Part shown: positions 1 to 11,700 of the stretch, piece after piece
Layout of the letters: the number at the start of each line of letters is the position of its first letter
Position numbering within the stretch: position 1 is the stretch's first letter
Source: Rhynchopus sp. YZ270_cl-10
Lineage: Eukaryota; Euglenozoa; Diplonemea; Diplonemida; Diplonemidae
NCBI GenBank assembly: GCA_964035575.1
Contig: OZ037852.1
Span: 124,001-188,000, forward strand
DNA length: 64,000 bases
Direction: 5' to 3'
Translations under genes and position numbers: made by a program
The notes under the pieces: generated by a model
What the model was told of the DNA's origin: nothing
The model's database searches: none
What the model saw: the letters and a program-made list of their open reading frames with translations, nothing else

Positions 1-155
1 ACCGGCATAGGAGGCTCCCTGATCCAGAGGTCGTATATCCATATCAAGGCCGCACCGTAGATCATTCTCTGCACGTATTTGCGGATGCGCTGTGCACTCT
101 CTACACGAAGTTTCTGTATTTTTTGTTTGATAAATTTGTTGTAGTGTAGTTGCAT
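1..155 (-). CDS. Partial N-terminus of an unidentified basic protein (runs off the left edge)
   Basis: From the ATG at 155-153 the minus strand is open to the window edge (51 codons). The peptide is rich in Lys/Arg/Gln, with a stretch SAQRIRKYVQRMIYG that loosely resembles an IQ-type helix, followed by a Trp/Ile-rich segment. Strand and position fit the minus-strand gene series of this window. I do not recognise a family; it could be a chance open stretch. The upstream 100 nt are A/T-rich with no clear acceptor AG close to the ATG, unlike the other genes here. Confidence 0.35.
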   Translation of the reverse strand, partial: MQLHYNKFIKQKIQKLRVESAQRIRKYVQRMIYGAALIWIYDLWIREPPMP

Positions 156-1007
156 CGGTTGTTGCCACAGTTGTGCAATCTCCCTTTTCTTTTTTGTGTG
201 TTTGGTCCAAATTGGAGCAAACCCGTAAAGTAAAATTAGGGTGTGTGGGTAGGGGGCACGTTGCTGTGGGTTAACATACATCAGATTGTGCGACGGTCTC
301 CTGCTCCTCGTCGCTACTACTCTTCCATCTGCACTGGTGTGGTGCTCTGTGCCGCCGTGCTGCTGAGACTGCAAAGCGCAACATTATCGTACAATTGTTT
401 CAAAGAAAGAAAAGGGGGAAAGTGCCCCGGTTCTGTTGTGTTGTGTTGCGCGAAAATCAAGAGGCAGGAGGGGGTGGTGGTGAGATTCGTTATTCATAGA
501 AAATGCAAAATTCTCTTTCTTCAAGGAAAACCGGGTGGGTTAGCAAAAGGGTTTACAAAAAAACCAGGTCAGAGACGGATAACAAGAATTATTTTTTATT
601 GACAGCGGTCCACGGACTGCTTCCACACAAAGTAGAATTGTCGTCTTGACTCCGAAGAGAAACAGAGTGATCGGGAGGGGGTGGAGGTACTTTGTGGATT
701 GCCGTAAACGAATGGCAAAAAAGATTCATGTGTCAGAGTGTAAAATATAACCCCCCTTCCCACCCGCTGTGCGAGAGCAAAGCTACTTTTGCGGATCAGC
801 CTACAGCGAGCCTTATGGTTACTTCTCAGGATCAATCGCGGCTTGAATTTCGCCGCAAATTAGGTGAGAGCTGTCCTCAATATTGCCACAGTGCCGAGAC
901 CAACATGCGAAGGCATTTACCCGTAATTGATGTCCTACCACATCTGCACCCTCACAACTTCAAAGGCAAAGAGGTGCAATCCCTTCCTCCTCGTGCACTG
1001 AGACGAC
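156..1007. other. Intergenic stretch, no gene seen
   Basis: No open frame here resembles a protein. 600-1007 is the 3' flank of the next minus-strand gene. It holds a few A-runs and no recognisable RNA gene. Confidence 0.5.
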
Positions 1008-2096
1008 TCACTCGTCTTTGTCGTGTGTCCAAAAATCTTCGCGCTTTGCATCTATCCCAGTCTGTGAGCGTGCCACGCCTCGCACGGCCCCGCCTCTTCG
1101 CTGAGGGAACACCTTTGCGCACATTGCAGCGAAGGCGGCGTAGTCGTCAGGGATGCTGTCGGCGGCTGCACCCGAGAGCAAGGCAGCCGCGTCTGCAGCG
1201 CTGCTGTCGCGCATGCTCCATACAGCTCGCAGCGTGGCCTCTGCAAGGGAGACGGGACACATGTCAAGGTTGCAGCACGCTACACAGAGCGGCGCTGCGT
1301 TGAGGAAGTACGCAGGGTAGTCGGAGCAGGCACCCGCCATGGACCCTGCCACACAGAGGTAGCGGCATGTGTAGCGCGACAGGTCTGCACAGACGGCGGC
1401 ATCGCAGGGGGGGCAGTGCTGCAGACACGGGTCCGCCCCGACCAGGAAGCTTCCGCAGGTGAGCACCTTCTGCACTGAGGGCGAGAGCGGCGTTGGACAG
1501 TTGCAGGAGCACGACTGTGGGACAAGCAGGCGCGCGTTGTCGCAGTCGCAGCCCTCCGCACAGATGCCGCTGTGGCACTCCGAGAAGTGCTCGCACACCT
1601 CGCCAAAGAGACGTGTTGCAGGTGCAGCTGCGTGCTGCATGATACGTGGGTACGCCGCAGTTGGCGCAGGTGTCCGTCTGTCGTCCCTCTCCGTGGCTGC
1701 GTTGCGTACACGTGTCGCGTGCACAGAGTCCGCCACGCACCTGTCCCCCACGTTGATTGTTGCGCAGCAGCACCTCGCCACCGGCCACTGCCCGTTCCAC
1801 GGGCCGTTCGGGTTATCCACTTCACCACGATCGGAGCAGGGACACACACAGCTGCCCACCTCCGCACTGCAGCTGTACCCGCACATACCGGAGGCACACT
1901 CACTATGTGCACTGCAAGGCATGCCCCACCGCTTGTGTGTGGCGGTAGTGGTGGCCGTGTGGCGGTGGCATTGCCCCACGCAAGGAAACGGCCACTCCGG
2001 ACGCCTCTGTGCCTGGCCTTCGTTAGGGAGGGAGAGCACAGACGGCTGCGGCCAGCTCCCCAAGACCGGGCCCAGCCATATGCAGGCAATGAGCAT
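1008..2096 (-). CDS. Secreted cysteine-rich protein
   Basis: 362 residues from the ATG at 2096. The N-terminus (MLIACIWLGPVLGSW) is a short hydrophobic signal peptide. Two related Cys blocks follow, about residues 60-90 and 170-205, each with a G-x-x-C-x4-E-C-x-S-G-x-C pattern and a C-x-C-x-C tail, then further CxxC pairs. There is no C-terminal hydrophobic segment, so it is probably secreted or lumenal; it ends HDKDE, which is not a standard KDEL signal. An AG acceptor lies 18 nt before the ATG (CAG at 2115-2117). A two-codon upstream ORF (ATG TGA) overlaps the start as ATGTGATG. Between the two blocks the chosen frame has no Cys for about 45 residues while another frame is Cys-rich, so two small introns or compensating indels are possible. 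Family unknown. Confidence 0.6.
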   Translation of the reverse strand: MLIACIWLGPVLGSWPQPSVLSLPNEGQAQRRPEWPFPCVGQCHRHTATTTATHKRWGMPCSAHSECASGMCGYSCSAEVGSCVCPCSDRGEVDNPNGPWNGQWPVARCCCATINVGDRCVADSVHATRVRNAATERDDRRTPAPTAAYPRIMQHAAAPATRLFGEVCEHFSECHSGICAEGCDCDNARLLVPQSCSCNCPTPLSPSVQKVLTCGSFLVGADPCLQHCPPCDAAVCADLSRYTCRYLCVAGSMAGACSDYPAYFLNAAPLCVACCNLDMCPVSLAEATLRAVWSMRDSSAADAAALLSGAAADSIPDDYAAFAAMCAKVFPQRRGGAVRGVARSQTGIDAKREDFWTHDKDE

Positions 2097-2469
2097 CACA
2101 TTAGGTTGTGTGTTCTGTTGGTGGGAGGGTGTGTCGAGGGAACACTACTGACGTATACTGCGGACCGAAGCGGTCACACATTGCCAAGGCTTGTGTCACG
2201 ATAATGCAGGCACTCAGGTGTCGCTGAAAAAACCCCCCCTTTGAAAGCGCTGATAATTTTAACAGAACACACCCATCTCGTTATTTTGCGGTATATGTGT
2301 CTGAAGTGCAGGCATGTGAATACCTCACTCCTTATTGACTGGCAAGACCTGCCTATCCCCTCCCCTCCTCCCTTACCCCTTCCTGTAGACCTGTGTACAC
2401 CTTGTTGCCACTTTGTTGCCTGCAAGAGACCAAGATGCTAATATTGTTCGGCCTTTTGCCACCACGCCT
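2097..2469. other. Intergenic, 5' flank of the Cys-rich gene and 3' flank of the next
   Basis: Contains a pyrimidine-rich acceptor (CAG at 2115-2117) just upstream of the gene ending at 1008. A C/T-rich run lies at 2355-2390. No gene seen. Confidence 0.5.
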
Positions 2470-3153
2470 TTACCCTAGCAACACAAGGGCAGCCACGGAG
2501 AGAGTGAGCAGCACTGAGGGGAGGGAGGGCAGGCTGGCAGGGGAGAGCGCACTGCCGACGATGACAGAGCCACGTCCGTTGACGCCTGTGAGGGCGACCA
2601 TGTCCGCACGGCCTGGGAAGTCCTGCAGCATGTCGATGAGGTCGCGTTCGTTGTTCCCGTTGAAGGCGGTGTCCTGTGGGATGCTGATGATGACGGCCAC
2701 CTTCCCAGAGAGCTCCGGTACGAAGGTGAACCATTCTGCGGGGAGGTAGCTCAGGTACTGTCTGAAGTGCGCGCCAAACACCTCCAACGAGTATGAGTCT
2801 GCAAAGCTGTATTGCACCTCAAAGCTGATCGGAATCACAAGCTTGTTTTGGATGCACCAGTCGCGGTTGCACCCGAAGGCATCCGCAGTGTGGTCGCAGT
2901 ACTGCTTCAGGTCGCACAGATTGAATCCCATTGTGCACCCGAGGACGGCGTGCAGGCAGCCGCACACACCTTTCTCGTACACCTTCGTGTCGGGGTCCGT
3001 TGTGTGGCGTGTCACGCAGGTCTGGTACCACTGGTTCTGCGCACACTGCACCAGCAGTGCGGGGCTTGTCGTGCAAAACACCTGCGGGACCAGCTGCGCA
3101 TCGCTGTGCACAAACACAGCAACACAGCACAGCACTGCTGGCCACCGCGCCAT
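2470..3153 (-). CDS. Small secreted Cys-rich protein, probably GPI- or tail-anchored
   Basis: 227 residues from the ATG at 3153. MARWPAVLCCVAVFVHSDAQ is a good signal peptide with cleavage near SDAQ. Residues about 25-105 carry ten or more Cys (CTT, CAQ, CVT, CGC, CTM, CDL, CDH, CNR, CIQ). A mixed alpha/beta region with no Cys follows (about 105-200). The last 20 residues are hydrophobic (SVLLTLSVAALVLLG) after a small-residue stretch, as in GPI-anchor signals. The start is chosen because of the signal peptide and because an AG acceptor (CAG at 3164-3166) lies only 10 nt before it; the open frame extends further upstream but across that acceptor. A TIR element sits about 80 nt upstream. Function unknown; a surface or secreted protein is inferred. 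Confidence 0.65.
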   Translation of the reverse strand: MARWPAVLCCVAVFVHSDAQLVPQVFCTTSPALLVQCAQNQWYQTCVTRHTTDPDTKVYEKGVCGCLHAVLGCTMGFNLCDLKQYCDHTADAFGCNRDWCIQNKLVIPISFEVQYSFADSYSLEVFGAHFRQYLSYLPAEWFTFVPELSGKVAVIISIPQDTAFNGNNERDLIDMLQDFPGRADMVALTGVNGRGSVIVGSALSPASLPSLPSVLLTLSVAALVLLG

Positions 3154-3234
3154 GGTTTTACTTCTGTAGTGATGAGTGGTGTGTTTGATAACGGATTTTA
3201 GATAGTGGGTAACACCTGAACGGAGCCCACTAGT

Positions 3235-3649
3235 CATACTTGGCCCCCCATATGGGGAAACCCCAAAATATGGGGGAAAAAATATGGGGGGAATATGGGG
3301 GAAATATGCAGGAAATATGCAGGAAATATGGGGGGAATATGGGGGATATGGGGGAATATGGGGCCCTATCTCTACCCACCCCCCCTGCCCCCCCCTACCC
3401 CCCTACCCTCCCCCACCCCCCCTACCCCCCCACCCCCCCTATAGGGGGGGTGGGGGGGTAGGGGGGGTAGGGGGGTAGGGTGGGGGGTAATGGGTATACG
3501 TATAGGGGGATATCCCCCATATTTCCTGCATATTTCCAGCATATTTCCCCCATATAAAAATATGGGGGGTAAAACCCCCCATATTTCCCCCCATATTTCC
3601 CCATATTCCCCCATATTTTAGGGCCCCCCCATATGGGGGGCCAAGTATG
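3235..3649. mobile_element. Small non-autonomous TIR/fold-back element with palindromic repeats
   Basis: Ends are inverted copies starting CATACTTGGCCCCCCATATG, flanked by a 6-bp ACTAGT on each side (3229-3234, 3650-3655), which looks like a target duplication. The interior is almost wholly short ATATGGGG/CCCCATAT-type repeats in opposite orientation in the two halves, with a G/C homopolymer centre. It has no coding capacity. Family not assigned. Confidence 0.65.
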
Positions 3650-3655
3650 ACTAGT

Positions 3656-4082
3656 GGTGAGTGTGGTACTCTGTCTCCTTTCCAACTACCTGTCCGTAGC
3701 CCAACCAAGCGCACCAACAGAGAAAAGGTTGCAAACTGCTGAGTCAAAAACATGCGCACCGCCCGGACTGCAAAATGACAAAATGGAAGTGAAATAAAGG
3801 GTGTTAGGGAGCGACTCAGGCGAGGGGGTTCTTTTGGGTAAATAAAAAAAAAGCGAGCAGTGTGTGTAACTGTTTTTCGGTACCGTGTGGTGTTTTATTG
3901 TTAGTTGGTATTTATTATTCCCCTCCCTTTTGTGGCAGGAATGAGGCATGGACAAAGAAAGGACCACACTCCTCCCTGCGATAATCTAAATGAGTGAGTG
4001 ATTACCATTTCGTTCCCCCCACCGTCCGCTGCAACGGCACAACAATAAAAGGGGGTTTTTTTAAGGATGGTTGCTGCCAAAA
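3656..4082. other. Intergenic, no gene seen
   Basis: A/T-rich sequence with several A-runs. No protein-like frame and no structured RNA seen. Confidence 0.45.
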
Positions 4083-4193
4083 AAGAGTAGTTGAGACGTG
4101 CTAAAATGCAGCTCAGTCGAGCTCATGCAAAGGGTGGGACGAGTGGTCCGTACCGTAAGAGAACGGAGGCGGTTCACAACCGCTCGGCGACCC
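4083..4193 (+). repeat. tRNA-related small repeat (SINE-like or pol III RNA), copy 1
   Basis: About 105 nt shared with copies at 22853-22952 (+) and 46805-46925 (-). Conserved parts are a D-arm/A-box-like hairpin GCTCAGTCGAGC, a middle hairpin closing CCGT...ACGG, and a T-arm/B-box-like hairpin GGCGGTTCACAACCGC whose loop TTCACAA resembles a T-loop. This spacing suggests a tRNA-derived pol III unit. I see no cloverleaf with a proper acceptor stem, so it is not a normal tRNA. Confidence 0.5.
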
Positions 4194-4543
4194 TTTTAAA
4201 AAATAGAAGCAACTTGACAGATGAATGCCTCTCGTGCACACACACACATACACATTATATAAAGCACGGCAAAAGTGTTCGGAATAGGCTAGTGAAGTAT
4301 ACACAAAATGAAGCAACCATCAGAAAACCACCTCTGCATAGGTTTGTATTGTACAAAAAATAAAGAAATAGAAGAGAAAGACGTCGTACATATTTGACAT
4401 AAAAAGTGTCACTGTTGTCGTCCCTCACCCCTGCAGCTGTTGTATGCGTTGACGCTTCCACACTCTTTGCTCAGATGATCCTAAGCCTGCGTTTACCATG
4501 TAAAAACGACACCGAGGCTGGAGCTGTCTGCACCCTTTTTTCC

Positions 4544-5689
4544 TCATTGCATTGCTTCCTCCTTCCTACGGAGGGTCAACCTTACAGGTGTCTCCTCCAG
4601 CGACGCAGTGGCGATGGCTGCTGCGAACCCGTCCACAGTTGCCACCTCTGTGCACCCAACTGCAAGTATCACACAGCTCTGGAGTCCTGCAGCTGCAAAC
4701 ACACTGCCCCCTGTTGCCTCCTGCACGTCGACACGCACGCCGACCTCGACACCATGCAGTTCTTCGCATGCCACACCAAGCGCAGACAGGATGCTCTCTG
4801 CGACGTTCTCAAGAGGCTCTAGCTGCATGTAGTAGTACGTCGCCTGCAGTGTCCCTGCACGATGCTGTGGCGACGCAGCTGACGTGGTAAGCACCGCAGC
4901 CGTCACCTCCGCCATGACCTGCAAGAACATCACCGCGTGCCGCACCTGAAACGCCTCTGCAGCGTGCGCCAGCTCCTCCGACGCTGTGTCCAGCATGAAC
5001 ACCATCTCGAGCGTCGCCAGCAACGGCAGTCCTGGATCGGTGTGCGCAGTGCACTCTGGAGCACTCTCTACAAGCTCTGCTGTTGCAGTTGCGAAGGGCA
5101 GCGCGGTGTCCTCCCAGCTGTCCCCTAGGTGTGCGCGGAGGGCGTGCAGGCGGTGCCTGGCCTCAGCTGCGTCTGCAGTGGACAGCACGCCTGATATGTC
5201 TGTGCACCGTTCTTGCTCGGAGCCACAGAAGGACGCAATGAGGGCGACGGTGTGCAGGTCAGTCGTCGTTGTCGTTGTGGTAGTGCTGCCAGCCCTTCCC
5301 CCCGTCAGCAACGCCGGCACTGTGCACTGTGGGTGTGTAGCAGTGTGCTCGGCGGTGAGGTGGCGTGCACGCTGCAGCAACGCAGCGGCCGTCACGTCTG
5401 TAGGCTCGGTTGTGGGCAGAGTGGGGATGGGCGTTGTGCCACGCGGTGTCGTGCTCAGCTGTTTTGTGTCGCGTTTTTTCAAACAGAGAGGGAAGGCATA
5501 CCACTTTGTGCACTGCAACGGCAATCTCAAAGGCAGGTACTGTGGTCTCGGTTTTGAACTCAAAGATCTGTGTGAGTGGTGGTGTATGCTTGTAGTATTT
5601 GTCTTCCATACCGGAACCACTGGGGGCACAATGCGCGGAAGGACCATGCCCGACTCGAAGAGCAGCTCAGCCTCCAGCTGCTCCCACAT
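4544..5689 (-). CDS. PDZ-like C-terminal domain protein (three exons)
   Basis: Exons 5612-5689, 5502-5567 and 4544-5458 are joined across two introns of 44 nt (5568-5611, GTATGG...CACACAG) and 43 nt (5459-5501, GTATGC...AAAACAG), both phase 0, giving 352 residues. The splicing is chosen because exons 1 and 2 read as ordinary protein in different frames while the intron translations are low-complexity. The C-terminal 60 residues look like a PDZ fold: a VGVRV strand, a GGSVFAAAGLQ-type turn, a VILAVG strand and a final VRLTLRRK strand. The middle is helical and Ala/Glu-rich. An AG acceptor lies 3 nt before the ATG. It starts only 49 nt after the giant gene's stop, and exon 1 is phase-compatible with that gene's last donor, so it could instead be an alternative 3' end of the giant gene. 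Confidence 0.55.
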   Translation of the reverse strand: MWEQLEAELLFESGMVLPRIVPPVVPVWKTNTTSIHHHSHRSLSSKPRPQYLPLRLPLQCTKWYAFPLCLKKRDTKQLSTTPRGTTPIPTLPTTEPTDVTAAALLQRARHLTAEHTATHPQCTVPALLTGGRAGSTTTTTTTTDLHTVALIASFCGSEQERCTDISGVLSTADAAEARHRLHALRAHLGDSWEDTALPFATATAELVESAPECTAHTDPGLPLLATLEMVFMLDTASEELAHAAEAFQVRHAVMFLQVMAEVTAAVLTTSAASPQHRAGTLQATYYYMQLEPLENVAESILSALGVACEELHGVEVGVRVDVQEATGGSVFAAAGLQSCVILAVGCTEVATVDGFAAAIATASLEETPVRLTLRRKEEAMQ

Positions 5690-5738
5690 GACCTGCAGGG
5701 TGTGTAAGGTGGGGTTGCGTTATTAAGAAACTTCTGCA

Positions 5739-8700
5739 CTAGCCATTTTCCGCGGGGGCATCGCGGATGGTCAGGCCGAACACAATTGATTGAAGTATGT
5801 TTCTCAGCTCCACCTGGAGCTTTTGCTGGGCCCAGTGGTGCAATCCTTATAATTTTGATGTGGTCATATCATGCGCTGCTGCTGTGCATAGGGCATACCT
5901 CGGCACGGTCTGTGATGCTCGCCCTGCACACCTCATCCACACTGCTGATGTCCGAGACGAGAAGGTCTTTCGCACTGCGTGGGTCAAGCACGTCCCATGT
6001 CACCGCTTTCAGTTGGCAGACGCCCTCAGACGCAACAAAGCTGTCCCGACTGGTGTTGTACTGTTGGGAAGTGTTGGTGATAAAAAAACGTATTTGGCGA
6101 ACGTCATCATGGATGGGTACATACCTTGTCTGTCAGCGACGCCACGGCAGCGACGATGAGGTTCTTGTGGAAGGCATCTGTATTGGGCAGACGCACCCAG
6201 AAGCCTAGTGTGCCGGAGACGTCATCCGCACTGCCCTTGCTCTTGCCACCACCGTCACCTTCGTCCTCTTCCATGTAGACGTTGATGCCGCCCTCTTGGC
6301 ACTCAAAGTCGATGGGGCCTACGTTCGTCATGAAGCTGTTCCAGAGACGCTTTACACGTTTCAGTGTCTCGGCCGCCTGCTCTGCTGCGGCAGGTGCGTG
6401 GCGCTGGAGAAGGGGCATCACAGCCTCGTAGGTGGAGGCAGCACCACCAGCCCCGACTGCGGGCACGACGTTGCTGAGGTGCCGGTGTACGGTGTCTGCG
6501 AAGCTCATGACGGAGAGGAGGAGAGGGCCCAGGAGGGAGGACTTGTGTCTGTCCTGTGTGGCCATGCGCAGGACAGGAAGCTGTGCAGTGCGCTGCTCGA
6601 TCATGCGCCGCACTGCAGAGGTGCGTGGCAGGAGGCGCTGTGGTGAGAGCTTCACACGTCCCTTGTGCGCAGCAATCAGCTTCAGTGTGTAGCACGAGTC
6701 GTTCTCGATGTGGCTAAGAGTGTTGCGCTCGTCGACAGTGTGACGCCGCCACACCTTCTCAACCTCCATCTCGACAAGGATCGCCTGCTCGCGCGAGGTG
6801 CTGACAGGACGAAGCAGGTCCCCAAGCACGTCCTCGCGATGACCCTGTGAGATATGCTCCAGCAGCAGTGCGTACATCCGCTGCGCCTCGTCCACGTTGA
6901 GCCCCGTATGCGACCCCATGTGGTAGTGGTACGCCACACTCCGCTCCGTCAGCTGCTGTGTGCAGAAGTGTGTGTCGCTCAGCCCTGCGTGGTAGCCAAA
7001 GCGGCGTTCGTGCAGTGTCGGCGACAGCACCCACTCCCACATCGTCTCGAAGGAGTCGGGGAACAGCAGCAGCTGCATCGCAAGGGCACCGAACTCCACA
7101 CCCCACAGCAGGTAGCACGACCCTGTGCTCATCACCGGCTGGCCACGTGCGTAGGACGTGATGTTGCCAGACTCGTCCAGCTGTGTTACGCAGTCGATCT
7201 TGTAGGCCCCGCCACGCACCAGAGCAGCACCCGTCTTGTCCCCGGGGAGGAAGTGCCCCTTCTGCCTGTCGACGTCGAGGTAGAGACTCCCTAGCAGCGT
7301 GTCCGGCTCTGCGCACGCCAGGCACATCCCTGCACAGACGATCTCGACCCACTCGCTGTTCTCAAAGCCACCACGCAGCATGCGCACGATGCCGAGACTG
7401 GCCGTGTCGGCGTCGAGCACTGCCGCACTGTCCAATGCCAGGTGCAACACACGCGACTGCTTCTCAGACAGCTCCAAGGAGTCAAGCAAGACGTCGTCGT
7501 GGCTGAGCTCTGCTGCAAACGTGTGTGCAGTGCTCTCCCCTAGGAAGCCTTTGAACGCAGCGTAGAAGAGCAGCAGACGCACGTCTGCAAGCTGTCTGTT
7601 CGCTGCCAACGTGTCGACACGCTTGCGCACCAGCAGCACTGCAGCCTCTGGCGACTTCGCGTTGTCAGAATGCCGCAACACAGACAGGATCGACTGGAAG
7701 GGCTCATGCAGGGGCGATGCAAGGTCGTGGCTGAAGCTTAGGTCTCCATGGCGTATCTTCAGTGCCGCAGCGTTGTTGCATTTGTGCCTGACGGACTCAC
7801 CACAGATGCGCACCAGGGGTTGTGTCGTATCGACACCTTCGACCTGGTTTTGCAGATGCTCCAAGAGCGCCTTGAGGCCCATCCCTTCGGAGACGCCTAA
7901 GCCTGTTTCGCAGACCTCCAGGAAGAGCATCTGGTTCGCCTCCTTGTCTGCGTCAGGGGGGTGGTGGATCAGGTGCCTGTCTGCGTCCGTGCCTTTCTCT
8001 GGGCACACGAAGGCCTCTGGTTCGAAGAGGTCGTGTGCCGCATAGCGTACAGCCTCCTCGCCACGGAGGTCTGTTGTGAGGCCGTGTGCGATGAGCATGT
8101 CTACACAGGAGGGTTCACGTAGTTGAGGCTGCCACGCAGCTCTGCTCACTTCTGCAGATCGCGACAACGACACCGCCAGACTGCAAATGAACGCTGTCCG
8201 CAGTGCCTTCATCGCCGCAGATATAAACATCTCATGCACAGAACCTGCAGTGCCCGCCACCCCCGCAGATTGCTCCTTCAACGAGATGTACAGCATCGCC
8301 AACGTCACAGTGTGTGTCGTGTCCGTCAACAGCTCTGCGTCCTTCCCCATCAGCAGGTCTGCCAGAGCATCGTGCAGGCCGCACACCCAGTGGCGTCCTT
8401 TGGAGCGTGAGGGACGGCGTGGTGAGCGTGCCTTGCTTGCGGTGTCGGGGGTGTCAGGGTCCTCGAGGGAGGCAGCCTCCTGGAGAACGCTGAAGAGAGT
8501 TGCGATGGGCGAAGTGGGTGATGTGCACGACGTGGGTGCAGCACTGCACGCATATGACGCAAGAGAACAGAACTGCGCAGCAGACTCAGCTGCACCCCCT
8601 CCAGGCGCCCCCAGCACGGCAACAAAGACGCGCGCCGCAACAGTCCTGCTGACAGACTCGGACACACCCAACGCCTGCACAGCCGCCTTCATCAAGGCAG

Positions 8701-11700
8701 TCCTCGACGCGCCAGACGGCATCGCTACCAGCCCCACCGCCACGGCAGGCGACCCACCATCCGCCATCCATTCCCCACAAACGAACTCTGAGAGAAACGT
8801 CTCCCACCCTTCGTCAAGCTCCGCAGCACCACACCCCCACAGGCGGAAGAGCAGCCCCGCAGCTGCCTGCAAGAAGCTCTTCCACGGTGCGGCACCCCAC
8901 GGCAGCGTCGTGGCAATGCGCAGCAGACGCAGTGCCAGCGTACCTAGCTGCGCCTCACGCCTGAGCACAGAGGAGGCTGCGTGCTGCACCTTCTCCTCCG
9001 TATCGCCTATGTCGCCACTCCGCGCACCTTCCCCAGCCGCAAGCAGCACCCACGTTGGGCACAACACTGTCCGCACATACTCTACCACTGCATCAACGTC
9101 GCTCTCGACCGACACCCCACCCTTAAATGGGTTCGTCACATCAACCGTTTCAACTGGAGAAAGAAGGTGAACACTGGCTAAAGGGAGAAGACTGAGAATG
9201 AGCCTGCTGGTCAGATCCTTGGTGCAAAGTGTGAATGCAATGATGTTAAGACAGTTTTGAAGGTTAATTGAGAGTGCGTCAGCAAGATGGGTTAGAACGC
9301 GCGCGATGACGTCGACGAACGCTGCTGTGATAGCAGGGTGTGGGTGGAAGGCGGCCTGCCGGCGCACACATTCACGCAGAAGCAGTGCATGCACCTCACC
9401 ACACTGCAGCACCTCTGCAGCACGCACCGCTGCGGCCAACGAACCCACCACACCGACACCCTTCAACCGCTCCACCACCTTCGCCACCTGCCCCCGCAGC
9501 ACACCCAACGCAACATTCCCACCCTCCACATCCACACCCGCTTCGACTCTCTCCACCACAGACGCCACCCCCGCAAGGTACGGCTGCAGGGATGGGAGGA
9601 TCAGCGGCGGGAGCACGGGGTCGACACTTTGCATGGAACGCATCTGCGCAAAGGAGACGCCCCGGTAGAGGTGCGTGAGGTGCGTTTCTAGGAGCGTCTC
9701 CGTGAAGGCCGCCACCCCTGGGGTGGTGGGCGCAGTGAGCGTGGAGGCACTGCGGTGGGCAAGGAGGAGCTGCACCACGACACGGAGGGCGTTCACCTTC
9801 ACCTCCTCCTCTGCAGAGAGCAGCGCGCGGGGCAGACCTGTACCGTGGTCCTGCGGGGCCAGCTCCTGCACGATGTCCCACCTCTCTGCCACTCCTGCAC
9901 TGCGTTCACGTAGTACCAACATCAACGCCCGCCTCACAACAGCACAACACCGCATCTGCAACACCCGCAGCACCTCGTCCACCACACACCCCACAAACAC
10001 CTTCGCATCGACAAGCCCTCTGCACACATCCTCCAAACCCCCGACCACATCGTCGCGACGCAGGTCCCCCCACTCCCCTTCTCCATTCGGCGCCACCCCT
10101 ACCTGCCGCTTTGCGCTGACAACCCTGGACACCGCAGCCTCGACGAACGGGACCACATCCACCCATTCGATCTCACTGTGGTAGGTGCACGCTGTGGTGG
10201 TGCCGTGCACGGTGTGGAGGTTGTTCGCTGCTATGGAGGGGTGTGCGTAGCGGGATAGGTTGAGGCCTAGGGGTGCTGCGGTGCAGTCAATGGTGAATGG
10301 TTCCCAGGAAGTACCAAAGAGCGGTGTGGTGTGCGCAGTGCACGCAACAAGCAGGAGCGACGACGCACGGAACACATCAAAGCTCTGCAACACTTCGTGC
10401 GCCTCCAATCGCCGTATAAACTCCCACTCCGCACCAGGCACAACACACTTCAGCACCACCGCAAGAGGTGCCTCAGCAACACACGTCCAATCCCCACTAA
10501 ACGACAGCGTCTCGCCCTCCACAACAATCATCCGCACCCCCGCAGCCGTCAAAGCCTCTTGCGCCCCCTCACGCGAAGGGGTGTATATCAAGGACCGTCC
10601 ACCGCAGCTGCCCCGCCATTTAAAGAACCCAAAGCAGTCCCATTGGTCCATGCAGTGTAGATATGCGTGGAGAATGCCTGGTGCTATCTGCAGGAGGGCG
10701 TCCTGCTTTGCAAGTATGGCGGCAGGGTTGGCGACCTGAAGCAAACGCAGGCACAGACGTCGGAAGTATGTGCAGTCGGGGTGCTCTTCATTGAAGAAGC
10801 CTGAGCAGCGCAGCACCACATCCCTCTCGACACGTTCATCTAGCGGCAGGGCTGCTGCCTCTCGCAGAACAAACCCTGTCTGCTCCCCGACCACCATAGT
10901 CCCGACAAGCGACGCCACTGTTTCAGCATGATTCTCGCTTGCGACGCCTTTCCCCGATGGGTCAAGCGTCTGTACCAAAGAGGCTATGCGGGAGTGCAGT
11001 GCTTCGAGCGTCGTTCTCGCGTCAGGTTGCAGCCGTGCTGTGATGTGGTTGAGGAGGTCAGAGGGGCGGACAATGATCGCCTCGACGCGGCTGAGGATGG
11101 AGCCTGGTGTGTGTGCCAAGGAGGCTAATGGGATGTGCACGAAGGTGCCCTTCTGCGCTGCTGTGCTGGGTGTCAGGGTCACAGCGACGTTGCCACACTG
11201 CGGCACCGAGGTGCACGATAAGGGGGACGACGACAGCGTGACGGCATCCCCAGCCCATGCACCGCACACAAGCTCCACCACACCAGGCACTGCCTCCACA
11301 ACACACGTAGGACGTAGACGATTCTCCGCCAATGAGTTCCACAGCACCTCCATCACCTCCTCTGTCCCAGCCATGTGCTCCCCAGCACCGCTGAAGTTTC
11401 GCGACACAACACTGTTTACGGCTTCTGGTGCCCAGCGCTGTGCCTGCAGCTCCGTGACAGCTGTGTACAGACTGCGTAGCGTTGCTGGTGGTGACACTGC
11501 CACGTCGCCTTGGGCGGCGCGGAACGTTGTGCAGAGCGTGTCGATGGGTGCTGAGGGTGCGGCACAGCTGCACAGTGCGTGGCAGACCTGCTTTAGTTCG
11601 TCTGCAGACGGCATGTCGGTGCTGCACATGAGGCAACGGTCAGTCAGGTTCGCATCCAGCACAGAGGTGTCCTCTGCGATCAGAACGAACGGTCCAGACA

